The notes below the pieces were generated by a model. That model searched no databases, had not been told where the DNA came from, and saw only the letters and a program-made list of their open reading frames with translations. This document shows, piece after piece, positions 9,117 to 17,609 of a DNA stretch of 64,000 bases; positions within the stretch are counted from its first letter, which is position 1, and each line of letters starts with the position of its first letter. This DNA comes from Gammaproteobacteria bacterium (GTDB lineage Bacteria > Pseudomonadota > Gammaproteobacteria > DSM-16500): assembly GCA_013816845.1 (NCBI GenBank), contig JACDDU010000002.1:248001-312000 (forward strand), given 5' to 3'. Position numbers and translations under genes: made by a program.

Positions 9117-9602
9117 ATGTCTTATACTCGGAATTTATCGAAGGAAAAATCAGCTTTTTGTAGGGAGGTTGAAAACAGGAGGTATGAAATTATTCATAGT
9201 TATCTTACCGGTACTTGCCCTGGAGGAAGAGAGGTGGAAAAGTTGTTTACGTATCTTTTGGACGAATCTCAGTTACACATGTATATAAACAAGTCGCTGG
9301 ATGACATTAACAGTAACGCTAAGAAAAAATATAAATCTAAGGAGTTAGAGCGGATTTATGCTAAAACCACCCATAATTTAAACAATTTGCTGAATGAATG
9401 GAAACATAGTGAAACTAATGATATGCGTTTAAAGTTAGGCAGCCATCCATTTTATCAATTCCAGAACAATAGAAACCATTTTATGAGTTTCCATAATTAC
9501 CAGCCTGATATCGCCTATAAATACCAAAGCGTATTATACAATCCCTCAACGACAAACTTTTTTACAGGGCCGGTTACAGTAATTCGCCATCATAAAAAAT
9601 AG
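9117..9602 (+). CDS. Uncharacterised 161-residue protein
   Basis: I place the start at the ATG at 9117 (MSYTRNL), which has a GGAG site about 10 bases upstream, rather than at an in-frame TTG at 9102. The protein is charged, helix-rich in the middle and has an aromatic C-terminal part (FYQFQNNRNHFMSF). No signal peptide, membrane segment or known motif was seen. Size and composition would fit a secreted effector or an island accessory protein, but there is no direct evidence for a role. Confidence 0.55.
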   Translation: MSYTRNLSKEKSAFCREVENRRYEIIHSYLTGTCPGGREVEKLFTYLLDESQLHMYINKSLDDINSNAKKKYKSKELERIYAKTTHNLNNLLNEWKHSETNDMRLKLGSHPFYQFQNNRNHFMSFHNYQPDIAYKYQSVLYNPSTTNFFTGPVTVIRHHKK

Positions 9603-9754
9603 TTTTATAGTTTTGTAACTATTTTTTAATTTTAAAATGTCTTAGGTGAGGAAAGATGGGGTATGTATAATTAAATCAATCTAATAAAATATTCAAGCAC
9701 TGATCAGTAAACATATTATACATACAAAACAATCCACGTGCAGCGTCTGGAAAG

Positions 9755-10012
9755 CTAACGCTTATTATTAAATTTTGTCATAAACTCTGCTCTGTTTTTT
9801 TCGGATCTTTCCCAATCACGAATGTCTAATTCCCTAGCTACAAGATTTTGAAGTTTCTTTAATTCCTGATATTCAGCATAAGCTGGCTTCACGGCTTCTG
9901 CTTCAATTAGAATTTTATCGAATAAATCACGAGTTATACCAAGCGAGTTGGCCTCTTCAGCCATTTCCTCAATAGAATCGGTCGGTTTAAGAACCCCAAC
10001 GAAAATTCTCGC
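9755..10012 (-). pseudogene. C-terminal remnant of an unrecognised gene
   Basis: The minus-strand frame is open from just after a TAG (ending about 10013) down to 9755 and encodes about 85 residues, including GVLKPTDSIEEMAEEA and a charged helical tail. The only ATG is internal (9964), giving 69 residues. It reads like the end of a larger protein whose front was lost near 10010. A rightward Asn-rich frame begins across the same point, so a junction between unrelated DNA is likely here. Confidence 0.4.
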
Positions 10013-10102
10013 CTAAGTAAAGATCAATATCTAAAAAACAAAGTTAGAATAGCCGATTTTTCAGAAGAGGAAATCAAGTCATTATCTGAAACTACGAATG
10101 GC

Positions 10103-10357
10103 ATGTGTGACCATAATCAATATAATCTTAATATGAAAAAAATATTTAGATTTAATAATCAAAATAATAACAACAATAATAGCAATAAGGACAATAAAGA
10201 AGAAAAAAATAATTATTCACCAAGTTCCTCACCAGCAAAAAACTCCTTCTTTAATCCAGATGGTGGCCCTGTTGTTACTACCGAAACTCTAGATGGACCT
10301 GCTGATGACGATAAAGAAATATCTTCTCCGTCGAGTAAAAGACCAAAAAATAACTAA
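10103..10357 (+). CDS. Asn-rich low-complexity protein, possibly a truncated gene
   Basis: An 84-residue product with an Asn/Lys/Ser-rich middle (NNQNNNNNN near residue 22) and an acidic tail. The same frame stays open upstream to 9926 and encodes plausible protein (SRLSKDQYLKNKV, ADFSEEEIK) without a start codon, so the ATG at 10103 may be internal to a longer, 5'-truncated gene. Asn-rich tracts also occur in the F-box-like protein at 37410. Function unknown. Confidence 0.4.
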   Translation: MCDHNQYNLNMKKIFRFNNQNNNNNNSNKDNKEEKNNYSPSSSPAKNSFFNPDGGPVVTTETLDGPADDDKEISSPSSKRPKNN

Positions 10358-10524
10358 TAGCAAATTTTACTCAAGTTTAAATTGGTTTTGAATGGGTCTT
10401 ACTAAAAGCCGTTGTTGTCAATCGACATGTGATAGATAACAAGACATTGATGGTTAGAATGTAAAATTAAACTATTTGCTTAGAGATGCATCAAGTTCGT
10501 TTTGGAGTTGAGATCCTGGAAATT

Positions 10525-10887
10525 TTAATGCCGCTTCGCTTTTCCTTTCTGACCAATGCCACGAGCTAACAGTGTCGCTGCTAAAGTATTTAAACTTACC
10601 CCTTCAAGTTTTGCACGTAATGCAAGAGCAGCATGTAAGCTTTTTGGCAAACGAATACGCCACTGACCGCTGTAATTAGCAGCTATACTTGGTTCAGGAA
10701 TAGCATCACCATGTTCTTTTGCCATAGCAAGCCAAGCCTTTTGAGCATCTTCCGCCTGATGCAAAGCTTCTTCTACTGTTTCTCCATCAGCAATGCATCC
10801 GGGCAAGTCAGGAAATTCAGCTAAATAGCCGCCACCTTCTTCTTTAGTCAGCGGCCGTATGGTAACAGGATATTTTAGCTTACTCAT
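10525..10887 (-). CDS. hicB: HicB-family antitoxin
   Basis: A 120-residue antitoxin with two parts: an N-terminal HicB-like partial RNase H fold (YPVTIRPL, GGGYLAEFPDLPGC, the GETVEEAL helix) and a C-terminal ribbon-helix-helix-type DNA-binding tail (WRIRLPKSLHAALALRAK). It should neutralise HicA and repress the operon. It overlaps the hicA gene by 8 bases (10880-10887), typical of toxin-antitoxin pairs. This length, with an added DNA-binding domain, is normal for the longer HicB class. Confidence 0.9.
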   Translation of the reverse strand: MSKLKYPVTIRPLTKEEGGGYLAEFPDLPGCIADGETVEEALHQAEDAQKAWLAMAKEHGDAIPEPSIAANYSGQWRIRLPKSLHAALALRAKLEGVSLNTLAATLLARGIGQKGKAKRH

Positions 10888-11122
10888 TTTTAACTCCTAA
10901 CCCATCAATTAGCATGACAAATAATCTGATATAAATAGGTTTTATTGGTTTATGTGCTGGTATAGTTAACTTTTCTCCTGAACTAGTTCTAAATGTTTCA
11001 TGACTTGTTCCGGGTTGCCGATATTCAATTCCAAATCGATCAGCAATTGGTTTAATGTCCTCGATTTTCCAATCACGGGGATTACGCCGCATTTTTAAAA
11101 GTTGTTTATCAATTTTACTCAT
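10880..11122 (-). CDS. hicA: HicA-family mRNA interferase toxin
   Basis: An 80-residue protein with the HicA double-stranded-RNA-binding fold: an early helix, then GTSHETFRTSSGEKLTIP with the conserved catalytic-type histidine in the G-x-S-H motif, then PIYIRLFV. HicA toxins cleave mRNA and arrest growth when HicB is lost. The toxin gene comes first and overlaps hicB. A palindromic site (11133-11142) sits just upstream and could be the HicB operator. The pair lies against the right-hand tRNA-Lys repeat and may stabilise the element. Confidence 0.85.
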   Translation of the reverse strand: MSKIDKQLLKMRRNPRDWKIEDIKPIADRFGIEYRQPGTSHETFRTSSGEKLTIPAHKPIKPIYIRLFVMLIDGLGVKNE

Positions 11123-11132
11123 TTTAATGATA

Positions 11133-11142
11133 CCATATATGG
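11133..11142. promoter_or_regulatory. Candidate HicB operator
   Basis: The palindrome CCATATATGG lies 11 bases upstream of the hicA start codon, overlapping the expected promoter region. HicB ribbon-helix-helix repressors bind such palindromes. This is inferred from position and symmetry only. Confidence 0.4.
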
Positions 11143-11180
11143 AACCACTCTTAAATTCTAAAGCTATTCTTTTCCAAAAA

Positions 11181-11342
11181 ATCCTTGCGCGACTTTTGCG
11201 CGACTGAACTATGCATCATTGTGCAGTATTATGCATTCGTAACGGACGAACTGCATAATTAAATTGTTATAAATCAATAAATTAACGATTAGGTTGCTGT
11301 CTCTTAATCAGCGGGTGGTTGGTTCGATCCCAACACGGCCCA
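11181..11342. repeat. 162 bp direct repeat, copy B, ending in a tRNA-Lys 3' half (att-like)
   Basis: Second copy of the repeat at 4554-4715, same length, with roughly a dozen or more substitutions. It ends in the same tRNA-Lys anticodon-to-acceptor half (CTCTTAA loop, GGTTCGATCC, GGCCCA). The two copies bound a 6.6 kb segment (4716-11180) as attachment-site-like direct repeats. No integrase is encoded between them. Confidence 0.8.
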
Positions 11343-11453
11343 TGTTATTGAAAGATAAGTAAAAATTAGATAGTCCGCTGAGTGTAAAATCCGCATCAAA
11401 AAATATCAAAGGTTCCTCTGGAGGTTCCTCCAAGGGGTCTGCTAGGAGGAAAC

Positions 11454-12158
11454 ATGAGTAATGATGCAAAGTTTTTAAGCAGCCTATACCGTGATGAAAC
11501 AATCACTTCAATCATCGAAGAAGCAATCAACGGCAAATTCCAATTAACATTTATAGATCGCGATAAAGACATTGAACGTGTTTTATCTAGAGGCGATCTT
11601 TCTGCTATTCGTGATAAAGGTTTTAGCAAGAAAGCAGAAGTTGAGATTGAAGCGCCGTCATCGCGATTAATAGCTGGCAACGATTGGCTTGTAGCAAGAA
11701 GGGAAATAGTAAGTTTTGGTCGCAGGCAAAATGTAGGCTATTCCGATTTAAGAGCTGATGAAAAAAATTTATCGTTGATTGAGCAAAGCGTTGGGTGTGA
11801 GAATAAACATTTAATGCCTTTGCTGACGATGCCCGTTAAAAAAGCGGAAGAACAAGCACCTCTACCTCAAGATGAGTTAACCGAAGAAGAAGCAAACGAA
11901 GAGCGTTACAAAAAGCCCGCTGATTGTGATCAGCGCTTATTTAATGATGCGGTTAAAATGAAAATGGTAAATCCAAATTTAAACCTTTCGCAAATTCATA
12001 ATGATTGGTTCACCCAAGAAAAAGGTAAATCAGACATTTCAATAGATTCACTGAAACGGATCGTGAAGCTGGCAGATATCAATAGTGAAATCAGGAAAAG
12101 AAAAAAGTTATCTGAAAGTCAAAGTGAAGGAGTGAATTGGGTTTCACTGCTTCACTAA
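11454..12158 (+). CDS. Uncharacterised element-borne protein
   Basis: A 234-residue soluble, highly charged protein with a very strong AGGAGG site 4 bases before the ATG. The central part is Glu-rich (residues about 130-155) and the C-terminus is basic. No catalytic motif, signal peptide or membrane segment was seen. It lies right after the tRNA-Lys repeat and before an AlpA-type regulator, the usual place for regulatory or replication accessory genes of integrative elements, so I infer that it belongs to the element. Confidence 0.65.
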   Translation: MSNDAKFLSSLYRDETITSIIEEAINGKFQLTFIDRDKDIERVLSRGDLSAIRDKGFSKKAEVEIEAPSSRLIAGNDWLVARREIVSFGRRQNVGYSDLRADEKNLSLIEQSVGCENKHLMPLLTMPVKKAEEQAPLPQDELTEEEANEERYKKPADCDQRLFNDAVKMKMVNPNLNLSQIHNDWFTQEKGKSDISIDSLKRIVKLADINSEIRKRKKLSESQSEGVNWVSLLH

Positions 12159-12248
12159 TCGTTTCACTTTTTCCCCTTGTTGATTTAATGAAATAAAGCA
12201 AATCCTCCCACTCCAATTACCCTCTATTTTTCACCTATATAATTTTCC

Positions 12249-12479
12249 TTGGTTCAAACGATTGCAAGAAGGATCAAGGAAAGGCAGAACGATGCCGACA
12301 ATTGTGTACGTAAGCCAGAAGTGAGAAAAATCACTGGGCTTAGTGATACAACTATTTGGCGATTAGAAAAAGCCAAGAAGTTTCCTCAAAGAAGACGTTT
12401 ATCATCTTCGGCATGTGGATGGTTACTTTCTGAAGTATTAGCTTGGGTTCGCTCAATACCAAATGCGGAGGGAGAGTAA
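12249..12479 (+). CDS. AlpA-family (MerR-like HTH) element regulator
   Basis: A 76-residue DNA-binding protein. The pattern VRKITGLSDTTIWRLEK followed by FPQRRRLSS and GWLLSEVLAWV is the classic AlpA/phage excisionase-type helix-turn-helix. AlpA regulators control integrase or excision genes of prophages and integrative elements. The given start is a TTG without a clear ribosome-binding site; the true N-terminus is uncertain, but the conserved core begins near residue 25. The downstream reading frame starts directly at the stop codon (TAAATG). Confidence 0.85.
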   Translation: MVQTIARRIKERQNDADNCVRKPEVRKITGLSDTTIWRLEKAKKFPQRRRLSSSACGWLLSEVLAWVRSIPNAEGE

Positions 12480-12843
12480 ATGCACGGAGAACTTTACGCT
12501 GCCCCTCGAATACGACTGGCGGGTCATAAATCCGAGGGATATCTCAAAACAAATAAGTTTGATAATGATATTAAATTTCCTAAACCATTGCCACCATTAT
12601 GGTAAGGAAGCTGCTTTTCTTTATTCAATGGGGGTGCAACCGCGGAATGATATTTTTGTATTTGCTGGACTAAACGCTTGGCAAAAAGCTAAAGCATTTG
12701 AGAGTACACAAGTTGTTTTGTGTGTTCCGTTAAATCTAGACATGTCAGCTTATTTTTGGCCTGTTAAAGAATGTTCTATTCTTCTATTTGATACTGGCGC
12801 ATTAGACCTAATAGAGATTGAAAAAATTTCAAGTCTTCCCTAA
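12480..12843 (+). pseudogene. Element-borne gene broken by a frameshift
   Basis: The ATG at 12480 has a very strong GGAGGGAG site overlapping the alpA end and opens a 41-codon frame stopping at 12605 (ending KPLPPLW). The next frame continues without a break in sense from about 12600 (GKEAAFLYSMG...AYFWPVKECSILLFDTG) to 12843. A single-base deletion near 12600 in one gene explains both. The alternative is a 126-residue protein from an ATG at 12463, but that start has no ribosome-binding site and its first ~45 residues would be out of frame with the better-supported start. Family not recognised; its position after AlpA suggests an element maintenance gene. Confidence 0.5.
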
Positions 12844-12872
12844 CTTAGTACACCATCAAAGTAGGGTTTAAG

Positions 12873-12943
12873 AACCGGTGTCATGTTTGACATGTTGAAC
12901 TTTTTATTCTTATTAAGTCAATATGTCAAACATGACACCGGTT
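12873..12943. repeat. Perfect 21 bp inverted repeat, 29-base spacer
   Basis: Left arm 12873-12893 and right arm 12923-12943 are exact complements (AACCGGTGTCATGTTTGACAT). Imperfect pairing continues inward. The structure may act as a bidirectional terminator of the AlpA operon, or be a small miniature transposable element. The right arm ends in TTTTA. Confidence 0.7.
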
Positions 12944-13040
12944 TTATATGGCAAATGCTCAACTTTTCAAATAATATACTAGTCTTAATTTAAGCTAATG
13001 CAGAAATTAAAAAACTTTTTTTGATAAGGACGTATTTTAT

Positions 13041-13601
13041 ATGTTGAAAAATTCTTTGGCAATGATAGTAATTGGAACTTTTGTTGCTGGCGGCAGCTTT
13101 GCTACTCCTTTACATATAGCAAACATCTTTATGATAGATCAGGTGGTAGAATCATCATCGGCTTCCAAAAAACACATTCAAAATCAGCAATCCAAATTTT
13201 CCGGAACATGGGTAGGTACATGTAATCATGATGGTAGAAAAGATGAAGAAAAAATTAGAATCGAGGATGAATATTTTGATTTTTCTATAAAAGAGTTGCT
13301 ACTTACAGGTTTCACTCAAACTTTTTATTTTGATGTTACAGAATCTAAAAGTTTGGCAAGAAAAGACCATTATGTAACCACTACCAGTAGATTGACCAGG
13401 ATAAATGACAATACAATTAGGCTTGAAGGCACTGGAGTGGTAAATGACGATTCCAACAAAGAAACGAGGCTTGAGTCAGAGGTGTTTAATAGCACATTCA
13501 CAGTAAACAACAATAATTTAATTATCACTTCAGAGAAGAAGTATCCTCATGGAAATAAAGATGAAAACGTTGACAAATGTTTATTAAAAAGAGTGGAGTA
13601 A
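13041..13601 (+). CDS. Exported protein, unknown function
   Basis: A 186-residue protein with a Sec-type signal peptide (LAMIVIGTFVAGGSFA, predicted cut after about residue 22). The mature part contains FSGTWVGTC and alternating strand-like segments, suggesting a small beta-barrel or lipocalin-like fold. Two cysteines (in GTCNH and near the C-terminus in DKCLLK) could form a disulfide in the periplasm or outside. No enzymatic motif seen. It stands alone between a large inverted repeat and a hairpin. Confidence 0.7.
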   Translation: MLKNSLAMIVIGTFVAGGSFATPLHIANIFMIDQVVESSSASKKHIQNQQSKFSGTWVGTCNHDGRKDEEKIRIEDEYFDFSIKELLLTGFTQTFYFDVTESKSLARKDHYVTTTSRLTRINDNTIRLEGTGVVNDDSNKETRLESEVFNSTFTVNNNNLIITSEKKYPHGNKDENVDKCLLKRVE

Positions 13602-13645
13602 ACATTTGAAAATAATCTCAACTAAGGTTGAGTAATCTATTTCAT

Positions 13646-13679
13646 ATACCCTGACAGTAGAGGAGTGCAGTCAGGGTAT
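13646..13679 (+). terminator. Stem-loop after the exported-protein gene
   Basis: A 10 bp stem (ATACCCTGAC/GTCAGGGTAT) with a 14-base loop lies 45 bases after the stop at 13601. There is no T-tract, so it is a weak terminator candidate or an RNA-stabilising hairpin. Confidence 0.45.
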
Positions 13680-13737
13680 GATTAACTAATGTTGGTAATC
13701 TACTCGGCCCCTAATATGTAGTTCTTCAAAAAAATTA

Positions 13738-14275
13738 GAGACTGTAATTAATTTTGTGTAACTGCCATTTTGTTACTCTGGTAATCTGCCTTCGAACTCA
13801 ATAGCAAATCTATTCATAGCAGCTCTCCAATCGTGCAAAGCCATGGTCCATTTGCGCGATGCTTTTTGGATGGCTAAATATATCACTTTCATAGCCGATT
13901 GGTCACTCGGAAAAATTTTACGATTGTTAATTGATTTTCGAATAACACTATTTAATGATTCAATAGCATTGGTGGTATAAATTATTTTGCGAATTTCCTC
14001 TGGAAAAGAAAACAAAGTAATCATGTTGTGCCCATGCTTATTCCAAGAGCGGGAAATTGCAGGATATTTTTTATCCCATTTTTCCCCAAATTCTAATAAA
14101 GCATTTTCAGCTTGCTCAACGTTGACTGCTCGATAAATTGATTTTAAATTAGTCGCAACAGCTTTCATGTCTTTATAGGGCAGGTTTCTTGCGAATAAAA
14201 TAAGAATATTTAATGTAATTGCAGGGCGGTATACAAATGCCTTGCTCGTTTTTTCTAATAACCTCATCACGTATA
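13738..14275 (-). mobile_element. Truncated IS256-family insertion sequence
   Basis: The remnant keeps the 3' part of a Mutator-type transposase (13773-14270, 165 residues): KDMKAVATNLK, then YTTNAIESLNSVIRK and WRAAMNRFAIEF, which are strongly conserved near the C-terminus of this family (full length about 400). The first residues of the frame do not match the family, so a frameshift lies near 14180. A GAGACTGT-type terminal sequence at 13738 marks the remaining end. The other end has been lost where it meets a broken TraD-like gene, which it probably helped to disrupt. Confidence 0.85.
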
Positions 14276-15242
14276 ACTTGTCTTTGCCATTATTTATCAG
14301 CGGATTATTGGGCGTGATTGATTTGATTCCAAAGCGTGTTCATGCTGAGAAATTAAAAGAATTACAAGAGGGTATTTTAGGGCAGGAAAAACAAGAGTTG
14401 TCGGATGAAAAGATTTCATCCTTTTTAAATTCTGCAACCGATAGCGCTAACGGCACCGTAATAGGTGTGTCAAAGTATACAGGTAGAGCATTAGTTATAT
14501 TTGATGAATATTTAAATCAAGTTGCACTGATTCTAGGCACCACAGGATCTGGAAAAACTATTACCCTCCGTCGATTTTATAAACGTGCTATCCAAAAAGG
14601 CTATCCACTTATTGTCGATGCAAAACCAGATTCTGCAAATATCGATTGGATTATGGCGTTAGCAGAGCAAATAACCGTCAATTTTATGGATTCAACTGTG
14701 GAAAGTATAACCATTACGACCCTTTGACCGAAGGTGGCTTTACCGAGTTAAAAGATAAAATTATTAGCTTAAAACACGAATGGTCTAGTGATTATTATCG
14801 TTCTATCGCTGAGGATTATTTACAAACCACATTCAAGGTATTATTAAAAAAGAATGTAGATATTGATTTAAAAAAGGTAGTAGCTTGTCTAAATTATATC
14901 GATTTACAAGAACTAGTGCGAGGCATAGAAAATAATGGCGTTGTATATTTTGCACTACCTGCTTTACGCTTTCCTAGCTTTTCAAAAGTATTGGGTAAAT
15001 TAGTTATTAATGATTTAAGCGCAGAAGATGTTGCCAATTGGGTGGGTACACAAGATAAATTCACACTCACTGCTCAGCTTAATTTGAAAGATAAAGAGGA
15101 TAGCATGGGTAGCGTGCGCGTCAATAAACAATTTATCGTGCATCCAGATGAGATTAAACAGCAACTAAAAACAGGTGAAGCTTTTTATGTGAGTAAGGTA
15201 AAACAATTTGAATATGATAAAATAAAAGTAAAATTTACATAG
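14242..15242 (+). pseudogene. Broken TraD/TraG-type coupling ATPase gene
   Basis: The first frame (to 14727) carries a Walker A motif GTTGSGKT (99-106) and VDAKPDSANIDW. A frameshift near 14700 leads into a second frame (to 15242) with YDPLTEGGFTELKD and a C-terminal module SAEDVANWVGTQ...IVHPDEIKQQL. The region between ALPALRFPSFSKVLGKL and the C-terminal module lacks the Walker B segment, so an internal deletion is likely too. The 5' end abuts the IS256 remnant. Coupling proteins deliver DNA to type IV secretion channels. This copy cannot be functional and marks a dead conjugative element. Confidence 0.75.
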
Positions 15243-15250
15243 GAAGTAGC

Positions 15251-15499
15251 ATGCATTTAATTAAAATAATTCTTTTTCATTTTTTATACTCATGCCGACC
15301 AATTGTTAAGGTGCCATGCAAAATTTTTAGTATTATGTTTCTCATTGGCTTTGCATTAACAACTTTTACTGGATCCATAGAATTTAAGTTGACATGGCCA
15401 TGGCTCGCACTGGGTCTAATATTACCTGTAATAAGCTGGTATAACGATTCGCTGCTTTTGATACTAATGCCGGAAGGGGCGGAAGATACGGTGGTTTGA
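15251..15499 (+). CDS. Small two-helix membrane protein, element-borne
   Basis: An 82-residue protein with two hydrophobic segments (about 25-45 and 48-68) and a short polar tail. It has a GGAAG site before the ATG and starts 8 bases after the TraD-like remnant, so it belongs to the same former transfer operon. No homology recognised; small inner-membrane proteins beside coupling ATPases are common in conjugation modules. Confidence 0.55.
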   Translation: MHLIKIILFHFLYSCRPIVKVPCKIFSIMFLIGFALTTFTGSIEFKLTWPWLALGLILPVISWYNDSLLLILMPEGAEDTVV

Positions 15500-15580
15500 A
15501 GCAAATGCCGGCCATTGTGAATTTAATATAATATCTTTTTTATTGCAATTTAACGAATTATTAATACAATCTCCCTATTC

Positions 15581-16138
15581 ATGAATATAATGGAGTATTA
15601 TGTGTTGGAACAAGAAATGGATAAAAAAACTTTGGAATGGATGCGTGAAGCCCTACCATATGGGTTGCTCACAGAGGATTTATTAAAAAAATTCTATTGC
15701 ATTTTGCAAAATCCTGAACTTCTTACGAATGAGCATATACATCTCATAGGACAAGCTTATCTTGAGAGATATCCTAAAAAAACAGGATATGTTGATAAAT
15801 TGTTTAGTTGGCACACCAATCATGATCTTGCTCAAAAGCTCGTTCATTTAAATGGTGCGGATGCTTACGGCCGTTGGCTGAGTTTAAGCAATGCTATTTC
15901 TTATCTGCCAAAAACTTCTGGAAAGCTTGCCAATACAATTTTAATCCTGCATCTTTGGGCTTTTGGCGATAAATTTGATCCTTATAATTTGCGAAAGGGC
16001 GTAGTCGATAGATTGGCTGAAAATTGGAATGCTAGATTTATATATACATATCCATTATCAGATGCAATGCGAGAATCAGTGAAATCATATTATGCAGATA
16101 TGTACCATGACAAGCAAATTATAAACAGTAAGGTTTAA
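15581..16138 (+). CDS. Uncharacterised protein with a broken paralogue in the window
   Basis: A 185-residue soluble protein; the start may be 15581, 15590 or 15617 (three in-frame ATGs). The central part LLTNEHIHLIGQAYLERYP...HTNHDLAQKL is shared with the fragment at 6987-7264, showing a duplicated family. Further on it has DAYGRWLSLSNA and an aromatic C-terminal third. No signal peptide or membrane segment. The family is unknown to me; two copies beside island genes suggest an accessory function. Confidence 0.65.
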   Translation: MNIMEYYVLEQEMDKKTLEWMREALPYGLLTEDLLKKFYCILQNPELLTNEHIHLIGQAYLERYPKKTGYVDKLFSWHTNHDLAQKLVHLNGADAYGRWLSLSNAISYLPKTSGKLANTILILHLWAFGDKFDPYNLRKGVVDRLAENWNARFIYTYPLSDAMRESVKSYYADMYHDKQIINSKV

Positions 16139-16278
16139 TGTCAATTGGAATTTTTGATGCAAGATAGAAAAGATGATTAAGAAGTGCTTAAAGCTGGTGC
16201 ATTTAAGAAAATATATAAAGCATTTCTGCTCAACGTAATGCTGTAGGATTTAAATCTAATTTTTTAGCAGGCAAGGAG

Positions 16279-16608
16279 ATGCTTTCAGCAGTTGAGCTAA
16301 TTAACGAAATAAAAATGCATGCTGAAAAAAATCAAAAAAGCAGAACTGCGAAAGCCTGGAATTTGACGGAGAAATATTATCAAGATTGTAACGCAAAAAA
16401 TCCTGAATTAGTGAATGCAATTTATAAATACGCATGCCAGCATACAAGGTTTCTTGGTACTAAACTATTTTCATCTTTCCTACAAGTGCCAGAAATTACC
16501 AAAATGAAAGTCGAAGATGAATCTTATACTAAGGATGTAAGAGGGTTTTGGATAAAACTTGAATTAGATACTGAAGAACAGAAACTAACTTGTCCATTAA
16601 CTAAATGA
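16279..16608 (+). CDS. Uncharacterised 109-residue protein
   Basis: A small soluble protein with a good AAGGAG site right before the ATG. Mostly helical with many Lys and Glu. The last four codons overlap the 3' end of the convergent DUF2971-like remnant, which suggests that a deletion junction lies at about 16600 and that both genes were cut there. Function unknown. Confidence 0.5.
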   Translation: MLSAVELINEIKMHAEKNQKSRTAKAWNLTEKYYQDCNAKNPELVNAIYKYACQHTRFLGTKLFSSFLQVPEITKMKVEDESYTKDVRGFWIKLELDTEEQKLTCPLTK

Positions 16609-16977
16609 TGTCAATTCGTTTAAACCATTATGATCGCGAGCACACATTGAAAATACGTAAAAATTATAATGCCTATAAAAGTGGTTTATTAAAAACGTGC
16701 TTAGTCCGGTCATAACTTCTGGTGGCATAATAGTTAGAAGGTTTAGATTGTTGAAAACGATGGGCGCGATTTCTTGATAAGAATATTGAATTTCTGAACT
16801 ATCGTTTAAATATCGATAATCAGTTAACCAAATTTGTTTTGATGATAATATTCCAAGTAAACTTTTATAATTAGTGTAGTGATAAAGCAACTTATCTGTT
16901 TTGCAAATATTAAATGTCGTATTGTAGATGCCTTCAAGTTCATCATGAAAAGTTGATTCTTGTTCTTCATTAGTCAT
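16597..16977 (-). pseudogene. Truncated DUF2971-family gene
   Basis: The 126-residue frame has the N-terminal hallmark of DUF2971 proteins: LYHYTNYKSLLGIL followed by IWLTDYRYLNDSSE. The family normally continues, after a CFS-like strand, with a D-x-x-x-x-W segment and about 100 more residues. Here VFSMCARDHNGLNE is followed almost at once by a stop, so the C-terminal half is missing. DUF2971 proteins are of uncertain function and common in defence and mobile regions. Confidence 0.65.
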
Positions 16978-17064
16978 ATGCTAACTTCCATTAAAATCCA
17001 AAAATTAGAATTAATAAATGAGATAGATACTTAATGATATAATAATAAATGACAGAGATATAAT

Positions 17065-17360
17065 ATGAAAAAATTATCTTTTTTCTTGCTAATAATCATG
17101 AGCTTAAATACATGCTGGGGTTGCGAGTTTGATACTGATTGTAACCCTGGGAGTAAGTGCCTTAAGTCTTCAGGCAGTATGTATGGTGTGTGTGCTGGTG
17201 GAATAAGTCCAGGAATAGTAATGACCAGCAACCAGTTTATTCTCCAACTGATCCTAACGGCACAAGTGGTAATACTTGCTCCTTCAATACTGATTGTGGT
17301 CCAGGATCAACTTGCTTAAAAAGTAGTGGTTCGATAGATGGTGGTGTTTGTGTTCGTTAA
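17065..17360 (+). pseudogene. Exported Cys-rich repeat protein, single-base frameshift
   Basis: The ATG frame encodes a signal peptide (FFLLIIMSLNTCWG) and one Cys repeat, CEFDTDCNPGSKCLKSSGS...GVC. After about 17213 the next frame carries the rest: a linker with PVYSPTDPNGTSG and a second repeat, CSFNTDCGPGSTCLKSSGS...GVC, ending at 17360. Restoring one base gives a roughly 98-residue secreted protein with two nearly identical eight-residue-spaced Cys motifs. This tandem Cys-repeat type is, to my knowledge, seen in Legionella/Coxiella relatives. It may be a real mutation or a sequencing error, because both halves are well preserved. Confidence 0.7.
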
Positions 17361-17447
17361 ATAGTTTCAGATCGCTTTATTTTTTTAATCTTTCAATTTG
17401 TGTGCACTTCCATTATTGAAATTCATTTTGGCTTACATCCACTACCA

Positions 17448-17609
17448 TTAATCAATTATCTTTATTTTTACTAGAGGAAAGCTTGTTTTGTGAAAGGTAT
17501 AATTTTTTTTGTAGCTTTTTCTTAGATTAAGAAAAGTAGGCAGAATCACTAATCCTGTTCTTTTTGCTTCTTTTAATGTGCTAATTACTTCTTTGCCTAT
17601 CTTGATCAT
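17448..17609 (-). CDS. Small ORF coupled to the HigA-like antitoxin
   Basis: A 53-codon frame whose ATG overlaps the antitoxin stop codon (TAATG). Its start, MIKIGKEVISTLKEAK, resembles the antitoxin's own N-terminus (MSKIGESLLRGAQEAL), so it may be the front of a decayed second antitoxin gene. The rest is Lys-rich and unrecognised. Expression as a third operon member is possible. Confidence 0.35.
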   Translation of the reverse strand: MIKIGKEVISTLKEAKRTGLVILPTFLNLRKSYKKNYTFHKTSFPLVKIKIID

